A stretch of 64,000 nucleotides of DNA, from positions 682,001 to 746,000 of the forward strand of contig NC_033566.1 of assembly GCF_001680005.1 (NCBI RefSeq). Direction: 5' to 3'. The stretch comes from Plasmodium coatneyi. Taxonomy: Eukaryota; Apicomplexa; Aconoidasida; Haemosporida; Plasmodiidae. The notes below the pieces were generated by a model that saw nothing but the letters and a program-made list of their open reading frames with translations, ran no database searches and was not told the DNA's origin. The position numbers and the translations under genes are program-made. Below, in pieces: positions 21,569 through 32,421 of the stretch; position 1 is the first letter of the stretch; each line of letters starts with the position of its first letter.

Positions 21569-23451
21569 GTGAAAATGGCTAGCTGGCACAAAGCAAAGCA
21601 CGAAGGGCGCATACAAATATGTGCATGCAGCACACGCATGTACCTCAAGCTCCGCACCAGGTACTCATTATTCCGCTTGCTAATTTTCTTCTTCTGCACG
21701 GTCGTTATGACGGGAACATGGGCGTAAAGGGGGATACGCGCACGCAGGGCCTCCAGCACCAAAATTTGCCTACAAAATGGTAAAATGCATTTGCGTGCGG
21801 TGATTTTTTTCGTGGCTCCTCACACACCTTGAAAGCTGCGGTGGTGCGCTACCACCAGCATGAAGTGGTATCAAACTACATAAAGGGTTATTGCATAAAA
21901 TGTAAGATGGATTTCCTCTTAATGCTACAGCTAGCTCAAACCCCCCCGTGCATGGGCCTACACTTTTGCATGCGCATGCCTTCTTACTTGAACGTGTTTG
22001 AAATATGCTCCACCCCACGTATCACATGAGATATCCTCATCAAATGGTCATCCACGGAGGCTGAGAAATTATACGTGGGGGAGGAGTCACTTCTGAGAAT
22101 AATAAAATCCTCATTCACCGAATCCACAATTTCATTTTTTAAAATATCATTTAGTGTAATCTTTCTGCCCGTGGGTGATCTGAATCGTATGGTGTATGGC
22201 TTCTCCTTCAACATGTTTTGCTTAACCATCTCATCACTTAAGTCCCGGCATGTTCGGTCATACGTGTATTTCGTCCTTGCCAGCTTGGCCTATGAAGGGA
22301 GAATAAAGGAGGTGTGCAAATGTTACACTCACGCGATCGTTCTATCACCCTATTGCTCCATGCAAGTGTGCTTCTTCTCATGGTGGTCACTTTTTAACCG
22401 ACGAATGTGCAGCGCCATCATGACTGCACCCATGGTCGTACCTTCTCTTTCTTTTCGGATAACTCATCCTTCGTGCAGAAACAGAAATAGGCCTTTCCCT
22501 CTTTGACAAACTCATGGGCTATTTCTCTGAAGGGTCAATATAAATGTGCAACAGGGTGGTATGAAATCGATGATCCTTTTAGGGTAGAAGGAACGGCACA
22601 CTTTCGTTTGTACACATTTGGAGTATCTACTTAGGGGTGACGTAGGACAGTCACTTTTTTTTCTTCCCATCCGTACTTGTAAAGCTCTATTTTTTCGGAC
22701 TGCTTGTATGGCCCGTATGCCCCTCCCACGTCTGGACCTTCATCCCAGCTTAGGTTCAGCCACCTGTTGATTGTAACACAGAGGAGCAATAATCATATGG
22801 TGGGGTCAAAGAAGTGTAACCTTGCATAGAGCAGTATGTTGTGCAAGGATGTTTCTCTTGCAAGCTTTTCCTATTATGCCCCCCATGGAAACATACACAC
22901 ATGCGGATAAGCACACATATGAATATGCACGCCACTTATTCGATGCGTTTCAGACGAATGGGGGGAACCTCCACCACAGGAAGGTGCCACATCGGGAAAT
23001 CCCCATTTTAGTGATACCTTAAATCCTTAACAATTTCGTTAAATGAATCCTGCGCATTTCTCTCCACGTCTGTGTCTTCCAGCCGAAGGATGAGGGACCC
23101 CTTCAGCTGTTTAGCCAAAATGTAATTGTATAAAAATGTCCTACACCCCCCTACATGTAAAAATCCTGTTGGACTTGGAGCAAACCTCAATCTCGGTTCG
23201 GCATAAGGAGTGTTGCCCTTTTCCCCCTTGAGAATATTTTTTCTCTCTCTGCACTTGTTCTCACTTTTGGAAAATCCACCCTTTTCTTTTTTTATAACAA
23301 AACAATGTTTTTTTTTCTCCCCTTTATGGGGTGATAAAATTTGTTGGCCATTTATGCTCGGTATGAACAAAAACTGAATGGAGCCACTATATTTTACCAT
23401 TCCATTTGTATATGTCACAAGGAGGTTCAGGAGAACAAGGGCACATTTCAT
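20668..23451 (-). CDS. GluRS: Glutamyl-tRNA synthetase, apicoplast-type
   Basis: A class I aminoacyl-tRNA synthetase charging tRNA-Glu, of the bacterial type used in the apicoplast. Seven exons: 23018-23451, 22677-22763, 22442-22526, 21988-22289, 21644-21769, 21445-21516 and 20668-21289; all phases agree, giving 575 residues. The protein starts MKCALVLLNLLVTYTNG, a signal peptide, followed by a basic, Ser/Lys-rich transit-like stretch to about residue 85, the bipartite pattern for apicoplast import. The catalytic core begins RLRFAPSPTGFLHVGG (HIGH motif as HVGG, 99-102), includes the YFCFCT segment, and has the KMSKS loop as KISKR (331-335). The C-terminal anticodon-binding domain follows (FYTLDELVANFDL onward). 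Whether it also serves mitochondria cannot be read from the sequence. Confidence 0.93.
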
Positions 23452-24395
23452 GTTTCGGCGAGAGGTACGTACAATGTTATAAGCTGTCACACAAATATTT
23501 AGCCGAACATTATGGAAAAAAAAAAAAAAAAAAAAAAAAATCGTTGTGTCAACCTGCGTTGTATCAACGTTGTGTGCAGTTCCCCGTTCGGCTTTCCAAC
23601 CCTTTGGCAAACCCAGTTCTCACACGAAGGCTAAAAATGGGGCAGAGGACGATCTCGTTTGAACCACAGCAGGGGGGTTCTCTTCACACCATATCAGCCT
23701 GCTCCCCGTTTTGCAGAAAAAAAAAGAAGAGGAAGAACGATTTTCAAAAGCACACACGCAATAATCATACAATTCTGCTTACTCCGATTTGACCTTCTCA
23801 AAAAAACATAGGTAAAATAGATCGGGGGTCAGCAAAGCACGGCGTGGTACATTGCACAGTTATATATAACATGTAGCCGTATGGTGGATGGATCAAGGTT
23901 GTCTGCACAGCATTGAACGTATGGGTCCACACACTACGTCCTACCATTGCAACGATAGCAGTGCCTTTTAAGGTGCATCATTTTATTTGTCCCCTTTAAT
24001 GGAATTTTGCTCGTCTGAGCTAAGCACAGGGAAAAATTGACATGCGAACGAACTATTTTTGTCCTCCCATATGAAGGTGCATATATGCTCCTTTCCACAA
24101 GTTCAGCCTGGAAGGAACATACACACAGAATATTTCCCAAATTGCTCATATGTTGCATATCTGTAATGTTCACTTTATTTGTAGCGCGTTTTTAATTTAA
24201 GTTACGTACATATACACACGTACATGCATATATACACATAAATATGTAAATATATATACATATACACATGTATACACATATATGTACACTCTTTCTTGAG
24301 GAGAACTCGTTGGTCTTTGGTTTCGTTTAATATTATTGTATATACCCCATGTGGAAAAATAAAATAATATAAAAACAGCCAAAATTATGCAATTT

Positions 24396-24434
<39 letters not shown>

Positions 24435-24666
24435 CATATAATTAACTTAATTCCGATATTTGATCCATTTGTACACACATATAAATGGAACAAGCGAGAA
24501 AAACCTTAAGTGAATATATGTCTGAATGTGGCATATACCTGGGTATGCGCACAACATACGTACTTACGTACGCACATGATATGTATATAATATGTAATGG
24601 ATTGTATACACATGTGGTACGCCAGGTAGCATGGAGAACAATAATAATAATATATGATGTGCGCGT
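23452..24666. promoter_or_regulatory. Intergenic region: GluRS promoter and EF-1alpha (copy A) 3' UTR
   Basis: The GluRS upstream side contains A22 at about 23516-23540. The EF-1alpha side contains a TATACACA-type simple repeat (about 24200-24290) and a T32 tract (24399-24430). The 35-40 bases just after the EF-1alpha stop closely match the same position after copy B. No coding exon is supported. Confidence 0.5.
24399..24430. repeat. T32 homopolymer
   Basis: Thirty-two consecutive T, downstream of EF-1alpha copy A on its 3' side; it is one of the two longest homopolymers in the window. Confidence 0.9.
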
Positions 24667-25998
24667 TTATTTCTTGGCTGGGTTTTTGGCAGATACGGCA
24701 CCAGGTTCTTTCTTTTCAACGGCTTTAATAATACCAACAGCAATGGTCTGTCTCATATCTCGAATAGCAAATCTTCCTAAAGGTGGGTACTCAGTAAAGG
24801 TTTCAACAACCATAGGTTTCTTTGGCTCGAGACTGACTAAAGCGGAATCACCAGACTTAATAGATTTGGGATTTTCTTCCACAACTTTACCAGAACGCTT
24901 GTCAATCTTAGAGTCGATGTTCAAGAATTTACAAGAAATGTGAGCAGTGTGACAATCGAGGACAGGGCTGTATCCGTTCTTGATTTCTCCAGGATGGTTC
25001 AAAATAATGACTTGTGCAGTAAACTTGGAACATCCCTTGGCTGGCTCGTTCTTGGTATCAGATGCAACATATCCTCTCTTGATTTCCTTAACAGAAACGT
25101 TCTTCACGTTAAATCCGATATTGTCACCAGGTCTGGCTTCTTCCAAAACTTCCTTGTGCATTTCAACAGATTTACATTCCGAAACGACAGCGGAGGGTGC
25201 GAAATTGAGGACCATACCAGCCTTCAATATACCGGTTTCTACTCTTCCGACAGGGACAGTACCAATACCACCGATTTTGTAAACACCCTGGAGTGGAATT
25301 CTTAAAGGCTTATCATAGGGTCTCTTGGGTGGTTCCATAGTATCAAGAGCTTCAATTAAAGTTCTTCCCTTATACCATGGGGTCTTCTCGGATTTCTCAA
25401 TGAGGTTATCACCTTCAAAACCAGAAATGGGAATAAAGTCAACCTTGTCAGCTTGGTATCCAACTTTTTTCAAGTAATCTCTGACTTCCTTCTTAATTTC
25501 CTCATATCTATCTTCTGAATATTTAACAGTGTCCATTTTGTTAACACCAACAACGATTTGTTTCACACCAAGGGTAAAGGCTAACAAAGCATGCTCTTTG
25601 GTTTGACCTTCCTTAGAGAAAGCACCCTCGAAACCACCTACTTCAGCTGGAACAACCAACAAAGCTACGTCTGCCTGTGACGTACCGGTAATCATATTTT
25701 TAATAAAATCCTTATGGCCTGGGGCATCAATAACGGTGAAGAAATACCTAGGGGTTTCGAACTTCCATAAGGCAATATCAATGGTAATACCTCTTTCTCT
25801 TTCCGCCTTAAGCTTATCCAACACCCATGCGTACTTAAAACTTCCCTTTCCCATTTCGGCCGATTCCTTTTCAAACTTCTCTATGGTTCTCCTGTCAATA
25901 CCTCCCAGCTTGTAAATAATATGACCCGTGGTCGTGGATTTTCCACTATCGACATGGCCGATAACGACTAAGTTAATATGCGTTTTTTCCTTTCCCAT
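24667..25998 (-). CDS. EF1A: Translation elongation factor 1-alpha, copy A
   Basis: A GTPase that delivers aminoacyl-tRNA to the ribosomal A site in the cytosol. The 443-residue intronless CDS has G1 GHVDSGKS (14-21), switch II DAPGH (91-95), G4 NKMD (153-156), then the two beta-barrel domains ending KKEPGAVSAKNPAKK. The protein is identical to copy B at 27440-28771, and every stretch of nucleotide sequence compared is identical too, including synonymous sites. The two genes diverge from a common 1.44 kb upstream region. High expression is expected, and codon use is plainer than in neighbouring genes. The duplicated head-to-head arrangement is known in Plasmodium. Confidence 0.98.
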   Translation of the reverse strand: MGKEKTHINLVVIGHVDSGKSTTTGHIIYKLGGIDRRTIEKFEKESAEMGKGSFKYAWVLDKLKAERERGITIDIALWKFETPRYFFTVIDAPGHKDFIKNMITGTSQADVALLVVPAEVGGFEGAFSKEGQTKEHALLAFTLGVKQIVVGVNKMDTVKYSEDRYEEIKKEVRDYLKKVGYQADKVDFIPISGFEGDNLIEKSEKTPWYKGRTLIEALDTMEPPKRPYDKPLRIPLQGVYKIGGIGTVPVGRVETGILKAGMVLNFAPSAVVSECKSVEMHKEVLEEARPGDNIGFNVKNVSVKEIKRGYVASDTKNEPAKGCSKFTAQVIILNHPGEIKNGYSPVLDCHTAHISCKFLNIDSKIDKRSGKVVEENPKSIKSGDSALVSLEPKKPMVVETFTEYPPLGRFAIRDMRQTIAVGIIKAVEKKEPGAVSAKNPAKK

Positions 25999-27439
25999 TT
26001 TGAATAAAGTTTAAGTGAAAAAAAGTTATGTGAGGAGAAATTCTTTATATACGTATGTATATATGTATGTACTTTTTTTATGCTTAACGCTTTGCAAAAG
26101 TTTGTAAAACTTGTTTAACGGTTGTTTCTTTTTCAGAAGAGGGAAAAGAGGAAGCTTAAAATTGCTATGGTGTTTTGATATATGGTTTATAAACTTCTGT
26201 TAATTTTTGTGCCTGCTTATAATCTTTTTTTATTTATTTATTTTTATTTTTTTTCCTTATGTTACGATTTAATTGTACAGAAGTGAATAAAAAGTGCATA
26301 CAATTTTTTGCGTAAAAAATAAATAACGATTTCGGAAATTTTTTATAGCAGATAAAAAAATATACTTCCGTATGTCGGTACAATAAAATTAGGGAAGAAA
26401 AATCAGGTAAATATGGAGGTAAAATGAAATAGCGTACTACATACTTCCATCCACATGTGAGTATCGAAAACTCCTATTTGCGGAATTGCGAATGTGGAGT
26501 GTGAAGAATGATACTTTTATATATGCGTACTTTTATGAGCGGCAATGATAGGCAAGCGTTATTTATAATACCACCTGTTATATAGGTACGCGAATTCAAG
26601 AATAACGCAAAACAATTGCTGCATTACAGGAAACGGCGAAAAGCACTTAATTTGAAACTGGACCTATATAGGTAGAATACTTTGATCTTCATAGTTCTCA
26701 CTCCAATGCGAATATTTTTAATTATTTACGCATTAAACAATTTTATATAAAAATTCCGTTTCAGCAATATATATATATAGGGACATTTTTTTTTGGCCTC
26801 TACCACCCCTCCTGACACCAGTGCGTTTTTTATTCAATGCGAGCAGAATACGCCAGAAAAAATTGCTACAGTACCGAGTTACGCGATAGTGCAAATCGCT
26901 ACGGAAAAATGCTACTACAGGGGTGATACGTATTTCAATACTGGCAATAGGAGCATATTGCAAAATATATATACCATACTTCTTTGAACAAGAACCATTA
27001 AAAGAAAAAGCACTTAATGCATATGTGGCCTCCTATTAACATATGCGCAGCCATTTTTTTTTTTTTTTTTTTTTAAATAAGCTTTTTACCTGACTCGTTC
27101 ATAATTTTTTCTAATTTTTTACTTCATTAAAAAAAATATAACGTAAAGCATATTTCTTTTTTTTTTTTTTTTCTTTTTAAAATTTTTCTCCCTACATATC
27201 ATTTCGAATAAGTTACTCGTAAAATTTGGAACTATATTAAAACGCAAAAAAGTAACGTGGTTCTTTTTCTCTTCATTTTAACAACATTTTAAGATTTCTT
27301 AAATTATTCGTAGCATACGCGATATATAATAATATATATATTTTTACGTATTACCACATCGCGCAAATTGCCCCAAACCGCGCTCGTACATACGAATTGT
27401 TTACAGATTGCCCTTAAAAAAAATTAAACTTTGTTCAAA
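25999..27439. promoter_or_regulatory. Bidirectional EF-1alpha promoter region
   Basis: The only DNA between two divergent EF-1alpha start codons, so it must drive both genes. It is strongly AT-rich with T17-T18 runs near 27055-27074 and 27158-27171. Immediately upstream of both ATGs a shared AAACTTTRTTCAAA block is visible, so the 5' UTR end belongs to the duplicated unit; further out the two sides differ. In P. falciparum and P. berghei the equivalent EF-1alpha intergenic region acts as a strong bidirectional promoter (established knowledge). Confidence 0.8.
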
Positions 27440-28771
27440 ATGGGAAAGGAAAAAACGCATATTAACTTAGTCGTTATCGGCCATGTCGATAGTGGAAAAT
27501 CCACGACCACGGGTCATATTATTTACAAGCTGGGAGGTATTGACAGGAGAACCATAGAGAAGTTTGAAAAGGAATCGGCCGAAATGGGAAAGGGAAGTTT
27601 TAAGTACGCATGGGTGTTGGATAAGCTTAAGGCGGAAAGAGAAAGAGGTATTACCATTGATATTGCCTTATGGAAGTTCGAAACCCCTAGGTATTTCTTC
27701 ACCGTTATTGATGCCCCAGGCCATAAGGATTTTATTAAAAATATGATTACCGGTACGTCACAGGCAGACGTAGCTTTGTTGGTTGTTCCAGCTGAAGTAG
27801 GTGGTTTCGAGGGTGCTTTCTCTAAGGAAGGTCAAACCAAAGAGCATGCTTTGTTAGCCTTTACCCTTGGTGTGAAACAAATCGTTGTTGGTGTTAACAA
27901 AATGGACACTGTTAAATATTCAGAAGATAGATATGAGGAAATTAAGAAGGAAGTCAGAGATTACTTGAAAAAAGTTGGATACCAAGCTGACAAGGTTGAC
28001 TTTATTCCCATTTCTGGTTTTGAAGGTGATAACCTCATTGAGAAATCCGAGAAGACCCCATGGTATAAGGGAAGAACTTTAATTGAAGCTCTTGATACTA
28101 TGGAACCACCCAAGAGACCCTATGATAAGCCTTTAAGAATTCCACTCCAGGGTGTTTACAAAATCGGTGGTATTGGTACTGTCCCTGTCGGAAGAGTAGA
28201 AACCGGTATATTGAAGGCTGGTATGGTCCTCAATTTCGCACCCTCCGCTGTCGTTTCGGAATGTAAATCTGTTGAAATGCACAAGGAAGTTTTGGAAGAA
28301 GCCAGACCTGGTGACAATATCGGATTTAACGTGAAGAACGTTTCTGTTAAGGAAATCAAGAGAGGATATGTTGCATCTGATACCAAGAACGAGCCAGCCA
28401 AGGGATGTTCCAAGTTTACTGCACAAGTCATTATTTTGAACCATCCTGGAGAAATCAAGAACGGATACAGCCCTGTCCTCGATTGTCACACTGCTCACAT
28501 TTCTTGTAAATTCTTGAACATCGACTCTAAGATTGACAAGCGTTCTGGTAAAGTTGTGGAAGAAAATCCCAAATCTATTAAGTCTGGTGATTCCGCTTTA
28601 GTCAGTCTCGAGCCAAAGAAACCTATGGTTGTTGAAACCTTTACTGAGTACCCACCTTTAGGAAGATTTGCTATTCGAGATATGAGACAGACCATTGCTG
28701 TTGGTATTATTAAAGCCGTTGAAAAGAAAGAACCTGGTGCCGTATCTGCCAAAAACCCAGCCAAGAAATAA
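27440..28771 (+). CDS. EF1A: Translation elongation factor 1-alpha, copy B
   Basis: A second, inverted copy of the 443-residue GTPase described for copy A, with the same G1, DAPGH and NKMD motifs at the same positions. The ATG at 27440 was chosen because it matches copy A; the frame is open three codons further upstream without a conserved start. The stop is followed by a short stretch (about 35-40 bases) nearly identical to that after copy A, then the sequences part. Identity through synonymous positions suggests ongoing gene conversion or a very recent duplication. Confidence 0.98.
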   Translation: MGKEKTHINLVVIGHVDSGKSTTTGHIIYKLGGIDRRTIEKFEKESAEMGKGSFKYAWVLDKLKAERERGITIDIALWKFETPRYFFTVIDAPGHKDFIKNMITGTSQADVALLVVPAEVGGFEGAFSKEGQTKEHALLAFTLGVKQIVVGVNKMDTVKYSEDRYEEIKKEVRDYLKKVGYQADKVDFIPISGFEGDNLIEKSEKTPWYKGRTLIEALDTMEPPKRPYDKPLRIPLQGVYKIGGIGTVPVGRVETGILKAGMVLNFAPSAVVSECKSVEMHKEVLEEARPGDNIGFNVKNVSVKEIKRGYVASDTKNEPAKGCSKFTAQVIILNHPGEIKNGYSPVLDCHTAHISCKFLNIDSKIDKRSGKVVEENPKSIKSGDSALVSLEPKKPMVVETFTEYPPLGRFAIRDMRQTIAVGIIKAVEKKEPGAVSAKNPAKK

Positions 28772-29420
28772 ACGTGCGCATCATATATTATTATGATTAT
28801 TCTCCAGGCTCATTGAGCTTCTCTATTTCTCGGACTATGCACTGTACAATAGGAGGCTTCCATACAATTGCTTGTTACATATTTTGTATCACCTATATTA
28901 CCTCTTATATAGCATTTATATATATATATATTACGCTTTACATAAATCTTTTCTTTCATTTTTCGGTTTTCTCCGACCAAAAATTGTATATACTTTGTAA
29001 AATTGTATAGCCCCTCATTGTTGTGAGAAGCATTTTTAAAAGAATACACACGTGTATATTTTATACGTAAATCCTGCACTCATAGTGAATAAATAATAAC
29101 TATTGTAAAACAGCGCGAGTAAAGACTTGTATAAGGAAAGCTATTTTTATGAACAGTTTAGAGAATTTTCTTTTAATTTAACGCACATTACTTTTTCGCT
29201 AGCTACACCGGCGTTTTTAAAAATAAGGCAAAGTTTTGGCGCCACCTGCTCAGTGTTGCGGAAGGGCAGTTCACAGGGTATGAAACATAACTTCGTATTC
29301 GCCCTCTTTACTATGTTCATCTGTATACATGGGTTATATGCTAGTTACATGTCTGCACATCTTTACTCAATTGTGCAGGATGTGGTTTCTCGCGGGTCTA
29401 TGTACACCCCGTGTGCAAAT

Positions 29421-29453
<33 letters not shown>

Positions 29454-29703
29454 CGTTCTGAAAAAAAAATATTGGCTGGTCAAAAAAAAAGAAAAAAAAA
29501 AAAAATGTGGGAACACATATTGCTTGCTCCTATTCCTGCATTTTGGCTATCCGTATATCGGAATATATCAGCTGCTTACAAAAAGCGCTTAATTTTTTGG
29601 TCAGATATATCAATTTCCCTTTATTTATCGTAATGACAATGTGGGTAGGATGTTTTAAGAAGTAAAAGCACAGCATCTGTGATCTTCACTTAAAAGAAAA
29701 AAA
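28772..29703. promoter_or_regulatory. Intergenic region between EF-1alpha copy B and PK5
   Basis: Both genes run on the plus strand; the left part is the EF-1alpha 3' UTR and the right part the PK5 promoter/5' UTR. A T33-type run occurs at about 29421-29453, followed by A-rich DNA. An open frame at 29127-29633 is mostly homopolymer-driven and is not considered a gene. Confidence 0.5.
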
Positions 29704-31374
29704 ATGGAAAAATACCATGGATTAGAAAAAATTGGAGAAGGTACATATGGTGTAGTTTACAAAGCACAAAATAATTACGGCGAAACATTCGCGTTGAAGA
29801 AAATAAGACTGGAAAAAGAGGACGAAGGCATTCCGTCAACCGGTTAGCACAGTTATGTACAGGGAGCGTACCCTCCCGCTGGAGTTGCTTAAAATTGCAC
29901 GCATGCACGAGTGGGCGGGTGAGCCAGCATGTGTGCATATGCAAATGTGCGATTATGCACACAATTAAAAAAAAAAAAAAAACGGTCCCGAAGTTACACA
30001 CGGTTTTACCTCATGTAATACGTATCTATACACATGTCTGCAGAAGCACAGCAATGTCTGCTCGCTTCCTCGCACAAATGCACACATACATAAGCGCTCC
30101 AACTCATTCCCACCACGCAGCGATTAGAGAAATAAGCATTCTAAAAGAGTTAAAGCATTCAAATATAGTCAAGTTGTATGATGTCATACACACAAAGAAA
30201 AGACTGATACTGGTTTTTGAGCACCTCGACCAAGACCTCAAAAAACTTCTGGACGTATGCGATGGTTAGAAATGATAAAAAAAAAATTTGCATGCACGTT
30301 CCGTTTTCTACTTTAAATTTGTCATGTTCGTTATGCACACGTTGACATGCACCTTTGAGTATTACCGTGTGCATGTGAAGGTACCCTTGGGCACCTCCCT
30401 AACGATGATCCATTTTCACCCACAGGAGGACTCGAGTCCGTAACGGCCAAGTCATTTTTACTCCAGTTGCTCAGTGGAATAGCCTACTGTCATGAACATA
30501 GAGTGCTGCACCGCGACTTGAAGCCGCAGAATTTGCTCATAAATCGGGAAGGAGAATTAAAAATCGCGGATTTCGGACTCGCCAGGTAGATCCTCCGTAG
30601 ATTCGTTTATCCTTCTCGCCCACGTGTATGCACCTGTGCTATTGCGTAGAACTGTTGTACACCCGTGTGCCCATTTCAATGCGCCATAATACACACACTT
30701 CGTTTCTCCCCGGGTTATCTGCCTTCTCCCCCAGGGCCTTTGGAATCCCCGTGCGGAAATACACCCACGAAGTCGTCACGCTGTGGTATAGAGCACCGGA
30801 TATTTTAATGGGATCGAAGAAATATTCCACCCCAATTGACATGTGGAGCGTGGGGTGCATATTCGCAGAAATGGTGAATGGGAGACCCCTCTTTCCAGGG
30901 GTGTCCGAAACAGATCAGCTCATGAGGATATTCAAAATTCTAGGAACCCCCAATTCGGAGAACTGGCCGAATGTTACTGAGCTTCCCAAGTACGATCCGG
31001 ATTTTGTGGTCTATGAACCCTTGCCCTGGGAGACATTTGTAACGCAAAAATATTGGGGCCACGAGTACGGATGGGCCTTTCTGTATGTAACCTTATGCCC
31101 ACCCATTCGACCTACCCACTTCACCATCTCATTCGTGTGCCCCCTATTTAAACGTGCTACGTTTCAGGTGCATTCCGTGCCGTATGCGCACCATACAATG
31201 TACGTTACCATTCACATAATACATAGTAAACCCCTTTGCGCCTCCTCCTTTTAGTTAAAAGGATTAGACGACACGGGGATAGATTTGCTCTCGAAGATGC
31301 TGAGACTCGACCCGAATCAGAGGATCACCGCAAAAGAGGCCCTAGAGCATGCGTACTTCAAGGAGAGCAATTAA
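29704..31374 (+). CDS. PK5: Cyclin-dependent kinase PK5 (CRK2)
   Basis: A CDK1/2-like Ser/Thr kinase, needed in Plasmodium for nuclear cycling/DNA replication. Five exons: 29704-29842, 30121-30264, 30426-30585, 30735-31038 and 31255-31374; phases agree and the product is 288 residues, the length of P. falciparum PK5. Visible features are GEGTYG with T14 and Y15 (inhibitory sites in CDKs), catalytic Lys in ALKKI, cyclin-binding helix PSTAIRE created across the first splice junction, HRDLKPQN catalytic loop, DFGLARAFGIP, and T-loop YTHEVVTLWYRAPD. The 3' end faces ARK3, with 1.5 kb of convergent intergenic DNA that may contain small genes. Confidence 0.96.
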
Positions 31375-31966
31375 AAGGGATCCTACGCAACGATTGCGTT
31401 TCCGTGTGTTGGTAGTGTAGTGGGCCATTCTCCGAATATATTTGTTAGCCGCTGCAGTGTGCGTTTTCCCTGTGCGCGCACGCAGTATACACTTACACAA
31501 ACAGGTCCATACAAATACTTATTTAAACCCTCTCGTGCTTCTGAGAGTGGCCTTTTTTTCTGTGTAGCCTAAACTTACTGCATATGTGTATATGTACCCC
31601 GCATGTGTTCCGATAATCCTACGCATGTGTTATTTCCCCAATTCGATGTTGCACATTCCTATTATAATGTGCATGATTTTTTAAGTGTGGGGACCCTACA
31701 CCTGATCGTATATTTGCATGAACCATATTCCTAATAACTGTCACCAGTGGCTTCCCCACCCGCGTATGTAATTCGTTCCTCCTCAATTAATCAGAGCGGG
31801 TACGATATTTGATCCGTTATGCGTGAACCCGCGTAGATCCGATCGCCCATGTTAAAACGTACAAAGTGATGCGCCATATAGTGAGGTCCATTTAACAGCG
31901 CAGTGCTAACTCGTGGTTAGTTCACCCACTAAAGAATGATGCTTCCGGTGTGCCTTAACCTCCCCT

Positions 31967-32233
31967 ATGGTAGCAACACGCAAGAAGAACCGAATGGAGG
32001 ACCACCTGAAAAACAGGAACGCCGCGGCCCCCCCTACACTTGTACACGTTAACTACAAACAGAGCATCTCCAAGTATGCCAATCTGCGTAGTGATACATA
32101 TGGAATAATAATAAAAGCTAGACCAACCACCCTTACCCGTTCCGTTCTGTCTGTGTTTACCTGCATTTGTTTGCCAGTTGTGATTCATTCGTTGGAGAAA
32201 CTCCAATCGTTCAATTCCCAATCGCTTAGCTGA
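31967..32233 (+). CDS. Candidate small two-exon gene (or 88-codon ORF) between PK5 and ARK3
   Basis: An open frame from ATG 31967 (alternative ATG 31994) to TGA 32231-32233. It contains a plausible 90-base intron, 32088-32177 (donor GTAGTG, pyrimidine-rich TTTGCCAG acceptor), that is in frame and free of stops. The spliced product is 58 residues, containing VHVNYKQSISKYANL followed by LVIHSLEKLQSFNSQSLS; unspliced it is 88 residues. I recognise no family. The splice acceptor at about 32342 is another partner for the first exon. Support is only splice signals and protein-like composition. Confidence 0.25.
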   Translation: MVATRKKNRMEDHLKNRNAAAPPTLVHVNYKQSISKYANLRSDTYGIIIKARPTTLTRSVLSVFTCICLPVVIHSLEKLQSFNSQSLS

Positions 32234-32421
32234 CAATTGCTTAATTCAGACTGTTTTGCACTTTCCGTGCTTTGTAAGTTAGAACAGTTCGATGTGACCC
32301 AGCCGGCTGACGCCACCTGTGGGGGACTGCACTCCTTTGCAGAGCGTAGCTTCCCACAGGAAAAGGCACCTACCATTTGGCAAAAAAACATAAACAAATG
32401 ACATAAATAGTGACATGCAAA

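Noticed and set aside
24940..25305. Long antisense open frames within both EF-1alpha genes
   Set aside because: They are mirror images produced by the biased codon use of EF-1alpha and appear identically in both copies.
29127..29633. 168-codon plus-strand frame between EF-1alpha and PK5
   Set aside because: Much of it is poly-Phe/Lys from T33 and A runs; the rest has no protein-like continuity and lies in UTR/promoter DNA.
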